Assembly: GCA_943914355.1 (NCBI GenBank)
Contig: CALUBS010000006.1
Span: 1-64,000, forward strand
Length of the DNA: 64,000 nucleotides
Origin: an uncultured Corynebacterium sp.
GTDB lineage: Bacteria > Actinomycetota > Actinomycetes > Mycobacteriales > Mycobacteriaceae
Direction of reading: 5' to 3'
Positions 39,043 to 49,078 of this stretch are shown in pieces. Every line of letters starts with the position of its first letter. Position 1 is the first letter of the stretch. Position numbers and translations under genes: made by a program. The notes below the pieces were generated by a model. It saw only the letters and a list, made by a program, of their open reading frames with translations. It searched no databases and was not told the origin of the DNA.

Positions 39043-41112
39043 TTACTGTGCGTCGTGCAACTTATCGTAGACAGTCTGGGCCAGCTTCGGCCCGAACCCG
39101 TTGACCTCGCAGATCTCATCCACCGTGGCCGCCTTGAGCTTTTTGACGGAACCAAAATGCTTCACCAAATCCGTACGGCGTTGCGGCCCAAGCCCCGGAA
39201 TTGCATCGAGCGCCGAGGAACGCATGCGCTTAGAACGCTGTTGCCGGTGGTAGGTAATGGCAAAGCGGTGCGCCTCATCGCGAATTTGCTGCAGCAAAAA
39301 TAGCGCCTGGGAATTGCGCGGCAGAATCACCGGTTCATCATCCCCTGGCACCCAGATTTCCTCCAAGCGCTTGGCCAGACCCACGAGGGTGACATCGACG
39401 ATGCCCAATTCATCAAATACCTCCTGTGCCGCCGCCACCTGGGGCGCGCCGCCGTCCACGATGAAGAGCTGAGGAGGATAGGCAAAGCGGCGACCTGCCT
39501 CGGCGGATTCTTCTGCGACTTTTTCTTCCGCGAAGGACGATTCTTCCTTTTCCTCGTCCGGGTTCGCTAATTTATCTTGGTTGTGTCGCTTAAACCGACG
39601 GCGTGTGATCTCCGCAATGGAGCCAACGTCATTGGAATGCCCGTCGCCGGCTGCTTCCTTGATGCGGTAGCGCCGGTAATCGGACTTCTTTGGAATGCCG
39701 TCTTCAAAAACCACCAGGGAGGCGACGACATCGGTGCCTTGGATATGCGAAATATCGGTGCACTCGATGCGCAGCGGTGCCTGGTCCATTCCCAAGGCAT
39801 CCTGGATGTCCTGCAGCGCCGCGGACCGCGCGGTTAGGTCGCCGACGCGCTTGAGCTTGTGCTGGCGCAGTTGCTCCTTGGCGTTCTTTTCCACGGTATC
39901 CATGAGCGAACGCTTATCGCCTCGTTGGGGTACGCGCAGATCAACGCGCGCGCCACGCAGCTCTTCCAATAGGGAGACCACTTGATCGGATTCTTCCGGC
40001 ATGGCTTGAACCAAAATCTCACGCGGTATGACGTGGACATGGCGCTGTTCTATGTGCGATTCCTGGTCCACGCCGCGTCGTGGCACATCCGCAGCTAAAG
40101 CTGCATCCTCACGAGCTTCTTGTTCTTCTCGCTCCACGGCATCGGAGTAAAACTGGATGAGGAAGTTTTGCACCAAGGCGGGCAAGGCGGGGTCGGGTTG
40201 GCCCTCTTCAATGGGCTCAGAAGTTGCCTGGTCTCCGGCGCGTTCAACGACCCAGCCGCGCTGGCCGCGGATCCTGCCGCCGCGTACGTGAAAGATTTGG
40301 ACGGCGGCTTCCAACTCATCGGAATTAAACGCAATCAGATCGGCATCGGTGCCATCGGCGAAGACAACTGCTTGCTGCTCCATGATCTTGTCGATGGCCC
40401 CAAGGTCATCGCGCAACCGCGCCGCGCGCTCAAATTCGAGGTTTTCGGCGGCAGCCTCCATGTCTTTGACCAGCTTGCGCCTAACGCCAGCCGTATTGCC
40501 ATTCATGAACGAAACCAGCTCATTGACGGTTTCGCGGTGTTCTTCTTTGCTCACCCTCCCGATACAGGGCGCATCGCACTTGCCGATGTACCCCAAAAGG
40601 CACGGGCGCCCCAGCCGCTCATGCCGGTTATATACGCCTTTAGAACAGGTGCGCATGGGGAAGACGCGGGTGAGCAGGTCGAGGCTTTCCCGCACCGCCC
40701 AGGCGTGGGAATAGGGGCCGAAGTACCGCACTCCCTTGCGCCGGGGTCCGCGGTAGAAAAAGGCGCGCGGGACGACCTCTCCCACGGAGACGGCAAGCAT
40801 GGGATATGTCTTGTCGTCGCGGTACATGACGTTAAAGTGCGGATCGAACCGTTTGATCCAGGTATATTCCAGCTGCAGCGCTTCAACTTCGCTGGCAACA
40901 ACCGTCCATTCCACGGAGCTGGCGGTCAGCACCATCTGCTGCGTCCGCGGGTGCAGCTGCGTAATGTCTTGGAAATAATTAGACAGGCGCGCCCGCAGGT
41001 TTTTGGCCTTGCCTACGTAAATGACACGCCGGTTCTCATCGCGGAACTTATATACACCCGGCTCCGTCGGAATGGTTCCCGGGGCGGGGCGATAGGTTGT
41101 TGGATCTGCCAA
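39043..41112 (-). CDS. uvrC: Excinuclease ABC subunit C
   Basis: A 689-residue repair nuclease that makes both cuts at a damaged site. The N-terminal GIY-YIG domain is visible ([20 protein letters not shown], about 18-37), the Cys-rich patch [18 protein letters not shown] motif near 205-240, the RNase H-like domain with [20 protein letters not shown] (catalytic Asp) and a C-terminal helix-hairpin-helix pair ([16 protein letters not shown]). An acidic, Glu-rich insert (around 540-565) lies in the RNase H part. Length is normal for the family. Confidence 0.96.
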   Translation of the reverse strand: MADPTTYRPAPGTIPTEPGVYKFRDENRRVIYVGKAKNLRARLSNYFQDITQLHPRTQQMVLTASSVEWTVVASEVEALQLEYTWIKRFDPHFNVMYRDDKTYPMLAVSVGEVVPRAFFYRGPRRKGVRYFGPYSHAWAVRESLDLLTRVFPMRTCSKGVYNRHERLGRPCLLGYIGKCDAPCIGRVSKEEHRETVNELVSFMNGNTAGVRRKLVKDMEAAAENLEFERAARLRDDLGAIDKIMEQQAVVFADGTDADLIAFNSDELEAAVQIFHVRGGRIRGQRGWVVERAGDQATSEPIEEGQPDPALPALVQNFLIQFYSDAVEREEQEAREDAALAADVPRRGVDQESHIEQRHVHVIPREILVQAMPEESDQVVSLLEELRGARVDLRVPQRGDKRSLMDTVEKNAKEQLRQHKLKRVGDLTARSAALQDIQDALGMDQAPLRIECTDISHIQGTDVVASLVVFEDGIPKKSDYRRYRIKEAAGDGHSNDVGSIAEITRRRFKRHNQDKLANPDEEKEESSFAEEKVAEESAEAGRRFAYPPQLFIVDGGAPQVAAAQEVFDELGIVDVTLVGLAKRLEEIWVPGDDEPVILPRNSQALFLLQQIRDEAHRFAITYHRQQRSKRMRSSALDAIPGLGPQRRTDLVKHFGSVKKLKAATVDEICEVNGFGPKLAQTVYDKLHDAQ

Positions 41113-41115
41113 TGC

Positions 41116-41664
41116 TTAATCCTGCGGCATGTATTTGGCTTCCAGATCGCGGAAGTCACGGACTTTTGTGATCACGGTATCTTTATCGCCGGATTGCAAT
41201 GCCCACACGGGCACGGCCTCAAATTCAGGCAGCTCAAGGCGGGCCATGCGCTGGCCGACGGGGAAAGACAGCCCGTAGACCACCTGCCACGGGTAAAAAC
41301 GCGTGCCGATGATATTGCGCACCTCTGCCCCATCTTCATTGGCCTGCAGCCGCGGCCGGTTGAGAGCAATCCACGACAAGATGGAAATGACTACGCCGAC
41401 ACCAGGAAAGGCGAATTTGTCGATAGTGGTCACGTGCGCACCGGTAAAGGAAATATCGAGCGTAACACCCATAAACATATGGATGGCCATGACAAGAATG
41501 ACCCAACCGATGGCAATCTTGCGCAAGAACGGGGACTTGGCGCTATATTCCCACGGCTTCGACGTTGTCCGTGCGAAGGGATCCGCGCTGGTATAGGCCA
41601 ATACCTCCGCATCGCTCAAGGTGCGGCGCGGTTGGGATTCATTCGAAGCTGCGGCCTCATTCAT
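41116..41664 (-). CDS. PH-domain-like membrane protein
   Basis: A 182-residue protein with two hydrophobic segments (about 52-70 and 86-104) followed by a compact PH-like (bacterial PH, DUF) part with NRPRLQANEDGAEVRNIIGT. A homologue is found in the same place, between uvrC and the rib genes, in many actinobacteria. Function unknown. It ends 3 bases before the uvrC start, so the two are co-transcribed. Confidence 0.75.
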   Translation of the reverse strand: MNEAAASNESQPRRTLSDAEVLAYTSADPFARTTSKPWEYSAKSPFLRKIAIGWVILVMAIHMFMGVTLDISFTGAHVTTIDKFAFPGVGVVISILSWIALNRPRLQANEDGAEVRNIIGTRFYPWQVVYGLSFPVGQRMARLELPEFEAVPVWALQSGDKDTVITKVRDFRDLEAKYMPQD

Positions 41665-41727
41665 GTGCTTTACTCCTCTGGAAGTCCTGCCTGCCGGTCA
41701 ATGGTCAGGATTTCGATTGGCCTTTTA

Positions 41728-42204
41728 TTAATACTCTGCGTTTAGTCTACGCAATTGCAACGCGGTGTCTAAAGCCGCGATCATGGATTCTGCGCCCTTA
41801 TTTTCCGCAGAGTCAGGGAAACCTGCGCGGTCGATGGCCTGCTGCTGGTCGTTGACAGTCAAGACACCATTACCAATTGGCGTCGATTCATCCAAGGAGA
41901 TGCGCGTTAGGGCTTGGGTAACAGAATCGCAGACATAATCGAAGTGCGGAGTGCCGCCGCGGATGACGCAACCCAAGGCAACGACGGCATCGAATTTTCG
42001 CGCGGCTGCCTGAACAACCACGCCCAATTCTAGGGACCCAACGACCCGGAATTTTGCGACTTCTGCCCCATTTGCACGGGCAGTCTCCACTGCCTGCTGG
42101 TGCAGCTGATCGCAGACCTCTTCGTTCCAAGTCGCGGTCACGACCGCGACGCGGAGGCCGCGCGCATCTACCTGCGCGATAGTGGGTAATCCTTCTTTAC
42201 TCAT
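41728..42204 (-). CDS. ribH: Lumazine synthase (riboflavin synthase beta chain)
   Basis: A 158-residue enzyme that joins 3,4-dihydroxy-2-butanone 4-phosphate with the pyrimidine from RibD to form 6,7-dimethyl-8-ribityllumazine. [24 protein letters not shown] and [14 protein letters not shown], with the catalytic His in the last, are all present. Its ATG overlaps the ribBA stop (ATGA). It usually forms icosahedral or pentameric assemblies. Confidence 0.95.
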   Translation of the reverse strand: MSKEGLPTIAQVDARGLRVAVVTATWNEEVCDQLHQQAVETARANGAEVAKFRVVGSLELGVVVQAAARKFDAVVALGCVIRGGTPHFDYVCDSVTQALTRISLDESTPIGNGVLTVNDQQQAIDRAGFPDSAENKGAESMIAALDTALQLRRLNAEY

Positions 42205-43478
42205 TTACCTAATTCTCCTTCGTGCTGCGCATCCCACTGTGCCACCTGCGGAAGATCGTGGCCCATGCGGTCGCGTTTGGTCCGCAGATACCGAATATTA
42301 TCGGCGTTGGCGGCAATGGTAAGTGGGATATGTTGGCTGACTTCAATGCCGAATCCGGCGAGCCCTTCCCCCTTGTGCGGGTTATTGGTCAACAGTTGTG
42401 CCGATTCCACCCCAAGGTCCTTCAGGATCTGGCCCGCCACGGAATACTCCCGGGCATCTTCTGGCAGGCCTTGTTCCAAATTGGCGTCGACCGTATCCCA
42501 GCCCTCGTCCTGGAGCCGGTACGCCTGGAGCTTGTGTACCAATCCGATTCCGCGGCCTTCGTGGCCGCGCAGGTAAATTACTACCCCGCTGCCGGCTTCC
42601 TGCACCTTGCGCAGGGATTCTTGCAATTGGGGACCGCAGTCGCACCGGCGCGAGCCAAAGACATCGCCGGTAAGGCACTCAGAGTGCACGCGCACCACAA
42701 CATCGCGGGCACCGCGAAGCTGCGCGGGATCGCCGGCGATTAAGGCAATATGTTCTTGGCCGTCAAGGTCATGCCGGTAACCAATCGCGGTGAATTCGCC
42801 ATACTCTGTGGGCAGGTGGGTTTCCACCGCGCGCTGGGTTTGCACCTCGTGGTGGCGGCGCCACTCAATAAGCTGCGCGATAGAGATCAGTGCGAGGCCG
42901 TGCTTATCGGCAAAACGGCGCAGTTCCGGCCCGCGGGCCATATCCGTCGGGTCTTCTTCTGATACGACTTCACACAGCACACCGGCGGGACTAAGGCCTG
43001 CAAGGCGTGCCAAATCGACGGCGGCTTCCGTGTGCCCATCGCGCTCTAATACCCCGCCGGGTCGCGCGCGCAGGGGGACCACGTGGCCGGGCCGAGTAAA
43101 GTCGCTGGACCGAGTCGAAGCATCAGCCAAGCGGCGGATGGTTTCTGCGCGGGAGGCCGCAGAAATTCCGGTAGAGCCCGTTGCCGCATCCACGGTGACC
43201 GTATAAGCGGTCTGGCGCACGTCCTGATTCTGCGCCATCATCGGCGGCAAATCGAGCCGCTGGCAATCTTCCGGCATTAATGAGGCGCAGACATATCCGG
43301 AGGAATACCGCACCATAAACGCGACCAGTTCCGGGGTTGCCAGCTCCGCGGCAAAGATTAGATCCCCTTCGTTTTCCCGTCCTTCATCATCCATGACGAT
43401 GACCGGCTTGCCGGCGGCAATCTCCGCAATGGCGTGATCGATGGCATCAAAATGGATGCTCTCTTCAGTCGCGAACAT
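42201..43478 (-). CDS. ribBA: Bifunctional DHBP synthase / GTP cyclohydrolase II
   Basis: A 425-residue fusion that supplies both precursors of riboflavin. The RibB domain (1-200) holds [16 protein letters not shown] and the [18 protein letters not shown] stretch; the RibA domain (about 210-420) has the zinc ligands in [17 protein letters not shown] and the [10 protein letters not shown] loop. Both halves look complete. Lies between ribE and ribH in the operon. Confidence 0.96.
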   Translation of the reverse strand: MFATEESIHFDAIDHAIAEIAAGKPVIVMDDEGRENEGDLIFAAELATPELVAFMVRYSSGYVCASLMPEDCQRLDLPPMMAQNQDVRQTAYTVTVDAATGSTGISAASRAETIRRLADASTRSSDFTRPGHVVPLRARPGGVLERDGHTEAAVDLARLAGLSPAGVLCEVVSEEDPTDMARGPELRRFADKHGLALISIAQLIEWRRHHEVQTQRAVETHLPTEYGEFTAIGYRHDLDGQEHIALIAGDPAQLRGARDVVVRVHSECLTGDVFGSRRCDCGPQLQESLRKVQEAGSGVVIYLRGHEGRGIGLVHKLQAYRLQDEGWDTVDANLEQGLPEDAREYSVAGQILKDLGVESAQLLTNNPHKGEGLAGFGIEVSQHIPLTIAANADNIRYLRTKRDRMGHDLPQVAQWDAQHEGELGK

Positions 43479-43489
43479 AACCTAGCAGT

Positions 43490-44104
43490 CTAGTCCTTTG
43501 CTTGAGCAATTCCGGATTCGGGGTGAAGCATCTTTTCTACGTACTTCGCCAGCACATCTACCTCGAGGTTTACGATATTGCCGGGCTGAGATTCTCCGTG
43601 CGTCGTCTCCCGCAAGGTGGTGGGAATAAGGGAGACCTCAAACCAGTCCTTACCTACGGCGCTGACCGTCAAAGACGTACCGTTGACCGCAATAGAGCCC
43701 TTTTCCACGACGTACTGGGTAAGCTCGCGGGGCAAGCTAAAGCGCAGCACGTCCCAGTGCTCGGAGTGCTCGCGCGAAACCAACCGCGCCGTGCCATCAA
43801 CATGGCCCTGCATAATGTGTCCACCCAGCCGCGTGGTGGGCAGTACTGCCGGCTCGACATTGACCCGCGCGCCTTCTTCCAGCTGGCCGAGTCCCGTCCG
43901 ATCCAAGGATTCTCGCATCACATCGGCGCAGAAAATATCCCCATCCAATTCCGCGATGGTAAGGCACACGCCATTGATGGCAATGGAATCCCCTAGGTGC
44001 GCGTCACTCACCGTCTGCGGTGCGCGGATACTCAACCGCAGCGCATCCGCCTGCGGCTCTAGCGCGGCTACCGTGCCCAGTTCTTGTACTAGCCCTGTAA
44101 ACAA
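43490..44104 (-). CDS. ribE: Riboflavin synthase alpha subunit
   Basis: A 204-residue protein made of two similar barrels: MFTGLVQELGTV (1-12) and a repeat starting about 98 (GGHIMQGHVDGTA), each with the lumazine-binding pattern DSIAINGVCLT / GSIAVNGTSLT. It dismutates two lumazines to riboflavin. It lies 38 bases downstream of ribD in the operon. Also called ribC in corynebacteria. Confidence 0.95.
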   Translation of the reverse strand: MFTGLVQELGTVAALEPQADALRLSIRAPQTVSDAHLGDSIAINGVCLTIAELDGDIFCADVMRESLDRTGLGQLEEGARVNVEPAVLPTTRLGGHIMQGHVDGTARLVSREHSEHWDVLRFSLPRELTQYVVEKGSIAVNGTSLTVSAVGKDWFEVSLIPTTLRETTHGESQPGNIVNLEVDVLAKYVEKMLHPESGIAQAKD

Positions 44105-44142
44105 TGAAACCCCTTGTGCTCGTCTCTTAAGTATCTATTCTT

Positions 44143-45177
44143 TTAACGCTCGTTCCGCGCCTCGTATTCGATGAGGACATCGGACCCAAGGCTGGTGGTG
44201 CGCACGGTGGTAAAACGTGGGGCATCGGCAAGCGTATGCGCCACCGCATTCGCCAGAACCCCGCGCCCCTGGCCTAACAGGATAGGGGCAATATACGCCG
44301 CGAGTGCATCCACGACACCGGCCTCGATGAAGCTCTGGGCCAGGCCCGCCCCGCCTTCAACCAAGACGTCGCGGGCGCCGCTGGCATAAAGCTCCTTCAG
44401 CGCGCCCTCGATGGTGTCATATTGTTCAAAACCCAGCCGCTGCAGGTGAGAAACCTTCTCACCCGCGGCCTGGAGATCGCGCTTGCCGATGACCACGCGG
44501 CGCGGCTGGTGCTCGCGCAAACTCCCATCGCTAAAGCGCGCGGTAAGCGAGGGGTTATCGGCAAGCGCGGTGCCCGTGCCAATGATGATGGCATCGCGCC
44601 GCGCCCTATCGGCGTGGACCCACTCGCGGGCCTTAGGCCCGGTGATCCACTGGCTCGTGCCATCGGCGGCAGCGGTAAACCCATCCAAGGTCTGCGCAAA
44701 TTTCAGGGTGACGTGCGGGCGCTGCAGCTTTACCGCGCGCAACCAGGCATACACCGCGTCTTCGACGCCATCCGGTGCGGTGAGCTCGCCCACCTCTACC
44801 CCGGCGGCGGCCAGGGCCTGCGCTCCCCCGCCTGCTTGTGGTGTGGGGTCGGCATGCAAGTAGAACACGCGGGCAATTCCGGCATCGATAAGCGCCGTGG
44901 CGCAGGGACCAGTCCTGCCCGTATGCGCGCAGGGCTCCAAGGTGACCACGGCCGTACCGCCGCGGGCTTTCTCGCCGGCCGCGCGCAGCGCCATGACTTC
45001 CGCGTGGGCACCGCCCACCGGCTGGGTCGCACCAATGCCCACAACGGCGCCGGTAGCAGACAAAATCACCGCACCTACCGGCGGATTCGGGCTCGTGGTA
45101 CCGCGCACCGCCGCACCGACCCGCATGGCCTCAACCAATGCTTCGGAAACGCAGGTTTCATCCATCGCGCCGGCCAT
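44143..45177 (-). CDS. ribD: Bifunctional pyrimidine deaminase / reductase RibD
   Basis: A 344-residue two-domain enzyme. The deaminase domain (1-145) has the zinc motif HAE (GGAHAEVMALRAAG) and PCAHTGRTGPC; the reductase domain follows with KFAQTLDG and GPKAREWVH, and DVLVEGGAGLAQSF. It carries out the second and third steps of riboflavin synthesis. Its ATG overlaps the rpe stop as TAATG, linking the pentose enzyme rpe to riboflavin synthesis, whose ribulose-5-phosphate precursor it makes. Confidence 0.95.
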   Translation of the reverse strand: MAGAMDETCVSEALVEAMRVGAAVRGTTSPNPPVGAVILSATGAVVGIGATQPVGGAHAEVMALRAAGEKARGGTAVVTLEPCAHTGRTGPCATALIDAGIARVFYLHADPTPQAGGGAQALAAAGVEVGELTAPDGVEDAVYAWLRAVKLQRPHVTLKFAQTLDGFTAAADGTSQWITGPKAREWVHADRARRDAIIIGTGTALADNPSLTARFSDGSLREHQPRRVVIGKRDLQAAGEKVSHLQRLGFEQYDTIEGALKELYASGARDVLVEGGAGLAQSFIEAGVVDALAAYIAPILLGQGRGVLANAVAHTLADAPRFTTVRTTSLGSDVLIEYEARNER

Positions 45178-45845
45178 TATGAACGCGCCGCAAGCGCGCG
45201 CAGTTCTTCCACCGCCCGCGCTGGATCATCGCTTTTGAATACGGCCGATCCCGCCACGAAGGAATCGCATCCGGCCTCGGCTGCCAAGGCAATGGTATCC
45301 GGATCGATGCCGCCGTCGATCTCAATGATGGTATCGAGATTCTGCTGGTCGATGCTCTCGCGCAGGGCGCGGACCTTATCCAGCATGGCGGGCATGAATT
45401 TCTGGCCGCCAAAACCTGGTTCTACGGACATGACCAGCACCTCATCGAAGTGATGCAGCTTGTCTAGCCACGGCTCAATGGGCGTATCCGGTTTGATGGA
45501 AAAGGCGGCACGCGCACCCAGGTCTCGGATCTTGTGGGCCAAGTCCACCGCGGCGACCTCATCATCTACCGCCTCCACGTGGAAAATGACAGAAGTGGCA
45601 CCGGCCTTGATGTAGGTCTCCACCCATTTCGCCGGCTCCTCAATCATCAGGTGCACGTCAAGCGGCTTATCCGTGGACTTTCTCACCGTGGCCGTAATAT
45701 CCGGGCCAAAGGAAAGGTTGGGGACAAAGTGCCCGTCCATGATGTCTACATGGATCCAATCAGCGTTGGAAATGGCCTCTAGTTGTTCACCCAACCGCGC
45801 GAAGTCAGCAGCCAAAATTGACGGAGAAATAAGTGGTGCAGGCAT
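45177..45845 (-). CDS. rpe: Ribulose-phosphate 3-epimerase
   Basis: A 222-residue TIM-barrel enzyme. SPSILAADFARLGEQ, the metal-binding HVDIMDGHFVPNLSFG, the DVHLMIEEP stretch and the C-terminal EIDGGIDPDTI are all present. The open frame goes on to 45986, but the ATG at 45845 begins the homology; the extra part overlaps rsmB. It interconverts ribulose-5-phosphate and xylulose-5-phosphate, one substrate of ribBA. Confidence 0.96.
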   Translation of the reverse strand: MPAPLISPSILAADFARLGEQLEAISNADWIHVDIMDGHFVPNLSFGPDITATVRKSTDKPLDVHLMIEEPAKWVETYIKAGATSVIFHVEAVDDEVAAVDLAHKIRDLGARAAFSIKPDTPIEPWLDKLHHFDEVLVMSVEPGFGGQKFMPAMLDKVRALRESIDQQNLDTIIEIDGGIDPDTIALAAEAGCDSFVAGSAVFKSDDPARAVEELRALAARS

Positions 45846-45855
45846 ACCGTTAATT

Positions 45856-47496
45856 CTAGCTCCCTTCCTCATCGCCGCGCCGCAATACCGCCATGAACAT
45901 GGCGTCGGTACCATGACGGTGCGGCCACATTTGGACAGATTTTTCTTTACCCACATTGCCCATATCTGGGATAAATTCCCGCGCATCTAGCTCCTGTGCA
46001 CCCAGCTTTTCTACCGCCTGGTCCACGATGGCGCGGGTTTCGCGCAGGTCCGGCGAACACGTGGAATACACCACGACCCCGCCCGGCCGCACGAGCTTGA
46101 GAGCAGAGGACAACAGCTCGAATTGCAGTGTCGAAAGCTCGGCAATATCGGCTTCAGATTTCCGCCAGCGTGCCTCTGGGCGGCGCCGCAAAGCGCCCAG
46201 CCCCGAACACGGCGCGTCCACCAAGATGCGATCGAATCCCGAGCCGACTTGCGGGTCGCGGCCATCGGCCACGTGGACGGTCACCGGCAACCCCTGCACC
46301 GTCTTTTCAATCAGTTTTGCGCGGTGCGGCGATACCTCCACGGCATCAACGTGCGCGGATTCGATGCGCGCCAAGGCCCCTATCAGGGCCGCCTTGCCGC
46401 CCGGGCCTGCGCACAGGTCGAGCCAGCGTCCCTGGTCGGTACCGCTGACGGGCACCTCGCAGACCGCGCGGGCGATAAGCTGTGAGCCTTCATCTTGTAC
46501 CGCGGCCATTCCCTGCTGGACCGGTTCCAATTGGCCTGGATCCCCGGAATCCATATACACCGCATAGGGCGAATAGGTACCTTCTTCATTTCCGGTAATC
46601 AGCGCCAATTCCTCGGCGGAAATTTCGCCTGGCCGCGCCACCAGGTGCACGCTCGGTCGCTCGGAATCCGCTTCTAAGGCAGCGGGCAATTCTTCGGGGC
46701 CGACAACGCGGGCAAAAGACTCCGCGATCCACGTTGGGTGCGCATGCCTAAAGGCCAGGCTTGCAACCTCGCCTTCTGGGGCCAGCCGCTTGAGCCACTC
46801 ATTCGGCGGCGTGCGGGTAATGGTGCGCAAGATGCCATTGGCGAATCCCTTAGCTTTTTCTTCCCCGCCCGCCACGACGAGCCGGACGGAGGTATCTACC
46901 GCCGCGTGGGGTTCCACGCGCGTATAAAGCACCTGGTAGGTGCCCAAGCGCAGGGCATCGATAACCACCGGCGAGATCGCATCAAGCTCGCGCGAAGAAC
47001 ACTGCGCGATCACCGCATCGAGCACACCCAGGGTGCGCAGGGTGCCATAGGTAATCTCCGTGGCGAATGCGGCATCGCGGCCAGAAAGTTTCTGCTTTCG
47101 CAGGGCCTTGGGCAGGACGAGGTTGGCAAACGCATCTTCTTCGCTTACCCGGCGCACCACATCGAAGGCAACGGCGCGGGCCGGATCCACGCCCTGGTCG
47201 ATGGCGGCCTGCACCAGTGTTTTCCCCGCGCCCGTGTTCTTTGTGCCCGCATTCCGATTATCTCGGTTTCCTCGGTTATCCCGGTGGTCGCGGTTGCGCT
47301 GGTCCTGCATGCCGCGACCACGCTGTGCGGATCCACGCTGAGCTTGGCCGCGATTGTCTTGGCCACGCTGCGCATTGCCACGCTGAGCGTTGCCCCGTTG
47401 CGCATTACCGCGTTGGGGCGCGCCGTTCTTGCCGTGTTGTTTAGCCTCCGGCGCCTTGTCGCCGGACTTACTGCGGGAGCGGAATCCACCAGTCAC
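45856..47496 (-). CDS. rsmB: 16S rRNA m5C methyltransferase (RsmB/Fmu), with RG-rich N-terminal tail
   Basis: About 546 residues. After a basic tail of roughly 110 residues come the NusB-like domain (about 115-240) and the SAM-dependent methyltransferase domain with [31 protein letters not shown] (catalytic Cys) and VYSTCSPD (second Cys). The tail (about residues 28-83) is a run of Gln-Arg-Gly-Asn-Ala repeats, which looks disordered and RNA-binding. The GTG at 47496 overlaps the fmt stop (GTGA) and follows GAGGTGAGG. Confidence 0.9.
   Translation of the reverse strand: MTGGFRSRSKSGDKAPEAKQHGKNGAPQRGNAQRGNAQRGNAQRGQDNRGQAQRGSAQRGRGMQDQRNRDHRDNRGNRDNRNAGTKNTGAGKTLVQAAIDQGVDPARAVAFDVVRRVSEEDAFANLVLPKALRKQKLSGRDAAFATEITYGTLRTLGVLDAVIAQCSSRELDAISPVVIDALRLGTYQVLYTRVEPHAAVDTSVRLVVAGGEEKAKGFANGILRTITRTPPNEWLKRLAPEGEVASLAFRHAHPTWIAESFARVVGPEELPAALEADSERPSVHLVARPGEISAEELALITGNEEGTYSPYAVYMDSGDPGQLEPVQQGMAAVQDEGSQLIARAVCEVPVSGTDQGRWLDLCAGPGGKAALIGALARIESAHVDAVEVSPHRAKLIEKTVQGLPVTVHVADGRDPQVGSGFDRILVDAPCSGLGALRRRPEARWRKSEADIAELSTLQFELLSSALKLVRPGGVVVYSTCSPDLRETRAIVDQAVEKLGAQELDAREFIPDMGNVGKEKSVQMWPHRHGTDAMFMAVLRRGDEEGS
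47248..47415 (-). repeat. Tandem repeats encoding QRGNA units in rsmB
   Basis: About 168 bases encode a chain beginning [35 protein letters not shown], then Arg/Asp/Asn-rich units ([13 protein letters not shown]). The first units are near-identical 15-base repeats at DNA level, so the array can change length by slippage. Confidence 0.8.
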
Positions 47497-48434
47497 TGGA
47501 ACCTCACCTCTGCGTTCTTTCCTAATCCACGCGCCCAATCGGCCGCATCCATCATCTTTTTACCCGGTGGCTGAATCCTATCCAGCTGCACCGGCTGCGT
47601 CGCGGTCCCGATATACACCGCATCCTTGTTAATCAGCGCCTCGCCAGGCGCTAGGTGCTTGTCGATGCCCTCGGTAACGCGAACCGGGCCGACCTTGAGG
47701 CGGGAATCGTCAAGCAGCGTCCATGCGCCCGGGCCCGGGGTGTGGGCGCGGATATGCCGGTCAATGGCAAAGGCTGGCTGCGCCCAGTCGATGCGCGCTG
47801 CCGCGGTAGAGATTTTCGGCGCATAGGTGGCCTCTCCTTTTTGGGCCTGCGGCTCCAGCGTGCCGGCCTCGAGCCCATCCATGGTGGCTACCAGGAGATC
47901 TGCCCCGGAATACGCGAGCCGGGTGAGCAGATCGTCTGCGGTATCCGTCCCAGAGATGCCTTCTGTGACCGTGCCGAATACCGGGCCTGTATCCAGGCCT
48001 TCTTCGATCCGGAAGGTGGATGCGCCGGTAATATCATCGCCTGCCGCGATAGCCGCTTGTACCGGTGCCGCGCCACGCCAGGCGGGAAGGAGGGAAAAGT
48101 GCAGGTTGACCCAACCATGGCGCGCGACATCCAAGAGATCCTTGCTAATGAGATTGCCATAGGCCACCACCGGGATGGCCTCTGGCTGCAGCTCGGCCAA
48201 GCGCTGGCGCAGGTTATCGCCATCTTCCGTGCCAGGCCGCAGCGTGGATGGGGTCAGCACCTCGATGCCGTGCTCTTGCGCCAGCGCCTTTACCGGGCTC
48301 GGGTGAAGGCTGCGGCCCCTGCCCTTCTTCGCATCGGGCCGGGTAATGACCGCTACCACTTCGTGGCTGGAGGCAAGCAATTTCTCCAATGCCACCACCG
48401 CCGGTTCTGGGGTACCGGCAAAAATAATCCGCAT
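47493..48434 (-). CDS. fmt: Methionyl-tRNA formyltransferase
   Basis: A 313-residue enzyme that formylates initiator Met-tRNA. The N-terminal formyltransferase domain has [13 protein letters not shown], the catalytic [17 protein letters not shown] with His and the SLLP loop, and [10 protein letters not shown]; the C-terminal domain begins about 205. The Asp of the family core lies in the EGLDTGPV segment. It ends overlapping the rsmB GTG. Next to def, its functional partner. Confidence 0.95.
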   Translation of the reverse strand: MRIIFAGTPEPAVVALEKLLASSHEVVAVITRPDAKKGRGRSLHPSPVKALAQEHGIEVLTPSTLRPGTEDGDNLRQRLAELQPEAIPVVAYGNLISKDLLDVARHGWVNLHFSLLPAWRGAAPVQAAIAAGDDITGASTFRIEEGLDTGPVFGTVTEGISGTDTADDLLTRLAYSGADLLVATMDGLEAGTLEPQAQKGEATYAPKISTAAARIDWAQPAFAIDRHIRAHTPGPGAWTLLDDSRLKVGPVRVTEGIDKHLAPGEALINKDAVYIGTATQPVQLDRIQPPGKKMMDAADWARGLGKNAEVRFQ

Positions 48435-48510
48435 ATTGGATGAGTCTCCTCGAGGTCTCGGGTGAAAATTCTAGGGTACAACGACCCCCGCCTGCGTTGC
48501 CGAAGCTCGC

Positions 48511-49026
48511 CTAGCCCGCGGTATTAAACCAATCGGCTTCGCGGATGGTACGCATGGCGGCCTTGCGGTCGTCGTCACCAAGCCGGCGAAGGAATAACAC
48601 CCCGTCAAGGTGATCGGTTTCATGCTGAATGCACCGCGCCAAAAGGCCGGAGGCCACCATTCCCACCGGCCTGCCTTCTACATCGCGCCCAGAGACAAAT
48701 ACCCGATTGTGCCGCGGCGTATCGGCGCGAATCCCAGGAATGGATAGGCAGCCTTCCGGGCCAGCCTGCATGTCCTCTCCCAAAGGCGTCCACACGGGGT
48801 TAATCAGAGCCCCGCGCAACCCGGTCTGCGTATGCGAACAGTCATAGACAAAGATGCGCTTGAGTATGCCCACCTGGTTCGCCGCCAGCCCTACCCCACC
48901 GGCAGCATCCATGGTCTCCAGCATGTTTTGTGCCAAAGTGCGAAGGCCAGAGTCAAAGGTAGTAATCTCTTCTGCCCGCGTACTCAGTACGGGATCCCCG
49001 TAGAGCCTGATGTCTAATTCCGCCAC
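48511..49026 (-). CDS. def: Peptide deformylase
   Basis: A 171-residue metalloenzyme that removes the N-formyl group from new proteins. All three motifs are present: GVGLAANQVG (45-54), EGCLS with metal-ligand Cys93, and QHETDHLDG with His135, Glu136, His139. It begins with an ATG 52 bases after the priA stop and lies upstream of fmt, so formylation and deformylation genes are together. Confidence 0.96.
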   Translation of the reverse strand: MAELDIRLYGDPVLSTRAEEITTFDSGLRTLAQNMLETMDAAGGVGLAANQVGILKRIFVYDCSHTQTGLRGALINPVWTPLGEDMQAGPEGCLSIPGIRADTPRHNRVFVSGRDVEGRPVGMVASGLLARCIQHETDHLDGVLFLRRLGDDDRKAAMRTIREADWFNTAG

Positions 49027-49078
49027 TGAATCTTCCCTTTCTCATGTACTGCCTATTCGCCTAAGTTTATGCGCACTT

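Noticed and set aside
47248..47415. CRISPR array or assembly artefact in the 15-base repeats
   Set aside because: The repeats stay in frame, vary in the manner of coding repeats and have no spacers; a tandem coding repeat is the simplest reading.
44105..47500. FMN riboswitch for the riboflavin genes
   Set aside because: The rib genes are preceded by rpe and rsmB with gaps of 38 bases or less or overlaps; no room and no RFN-type sequence.
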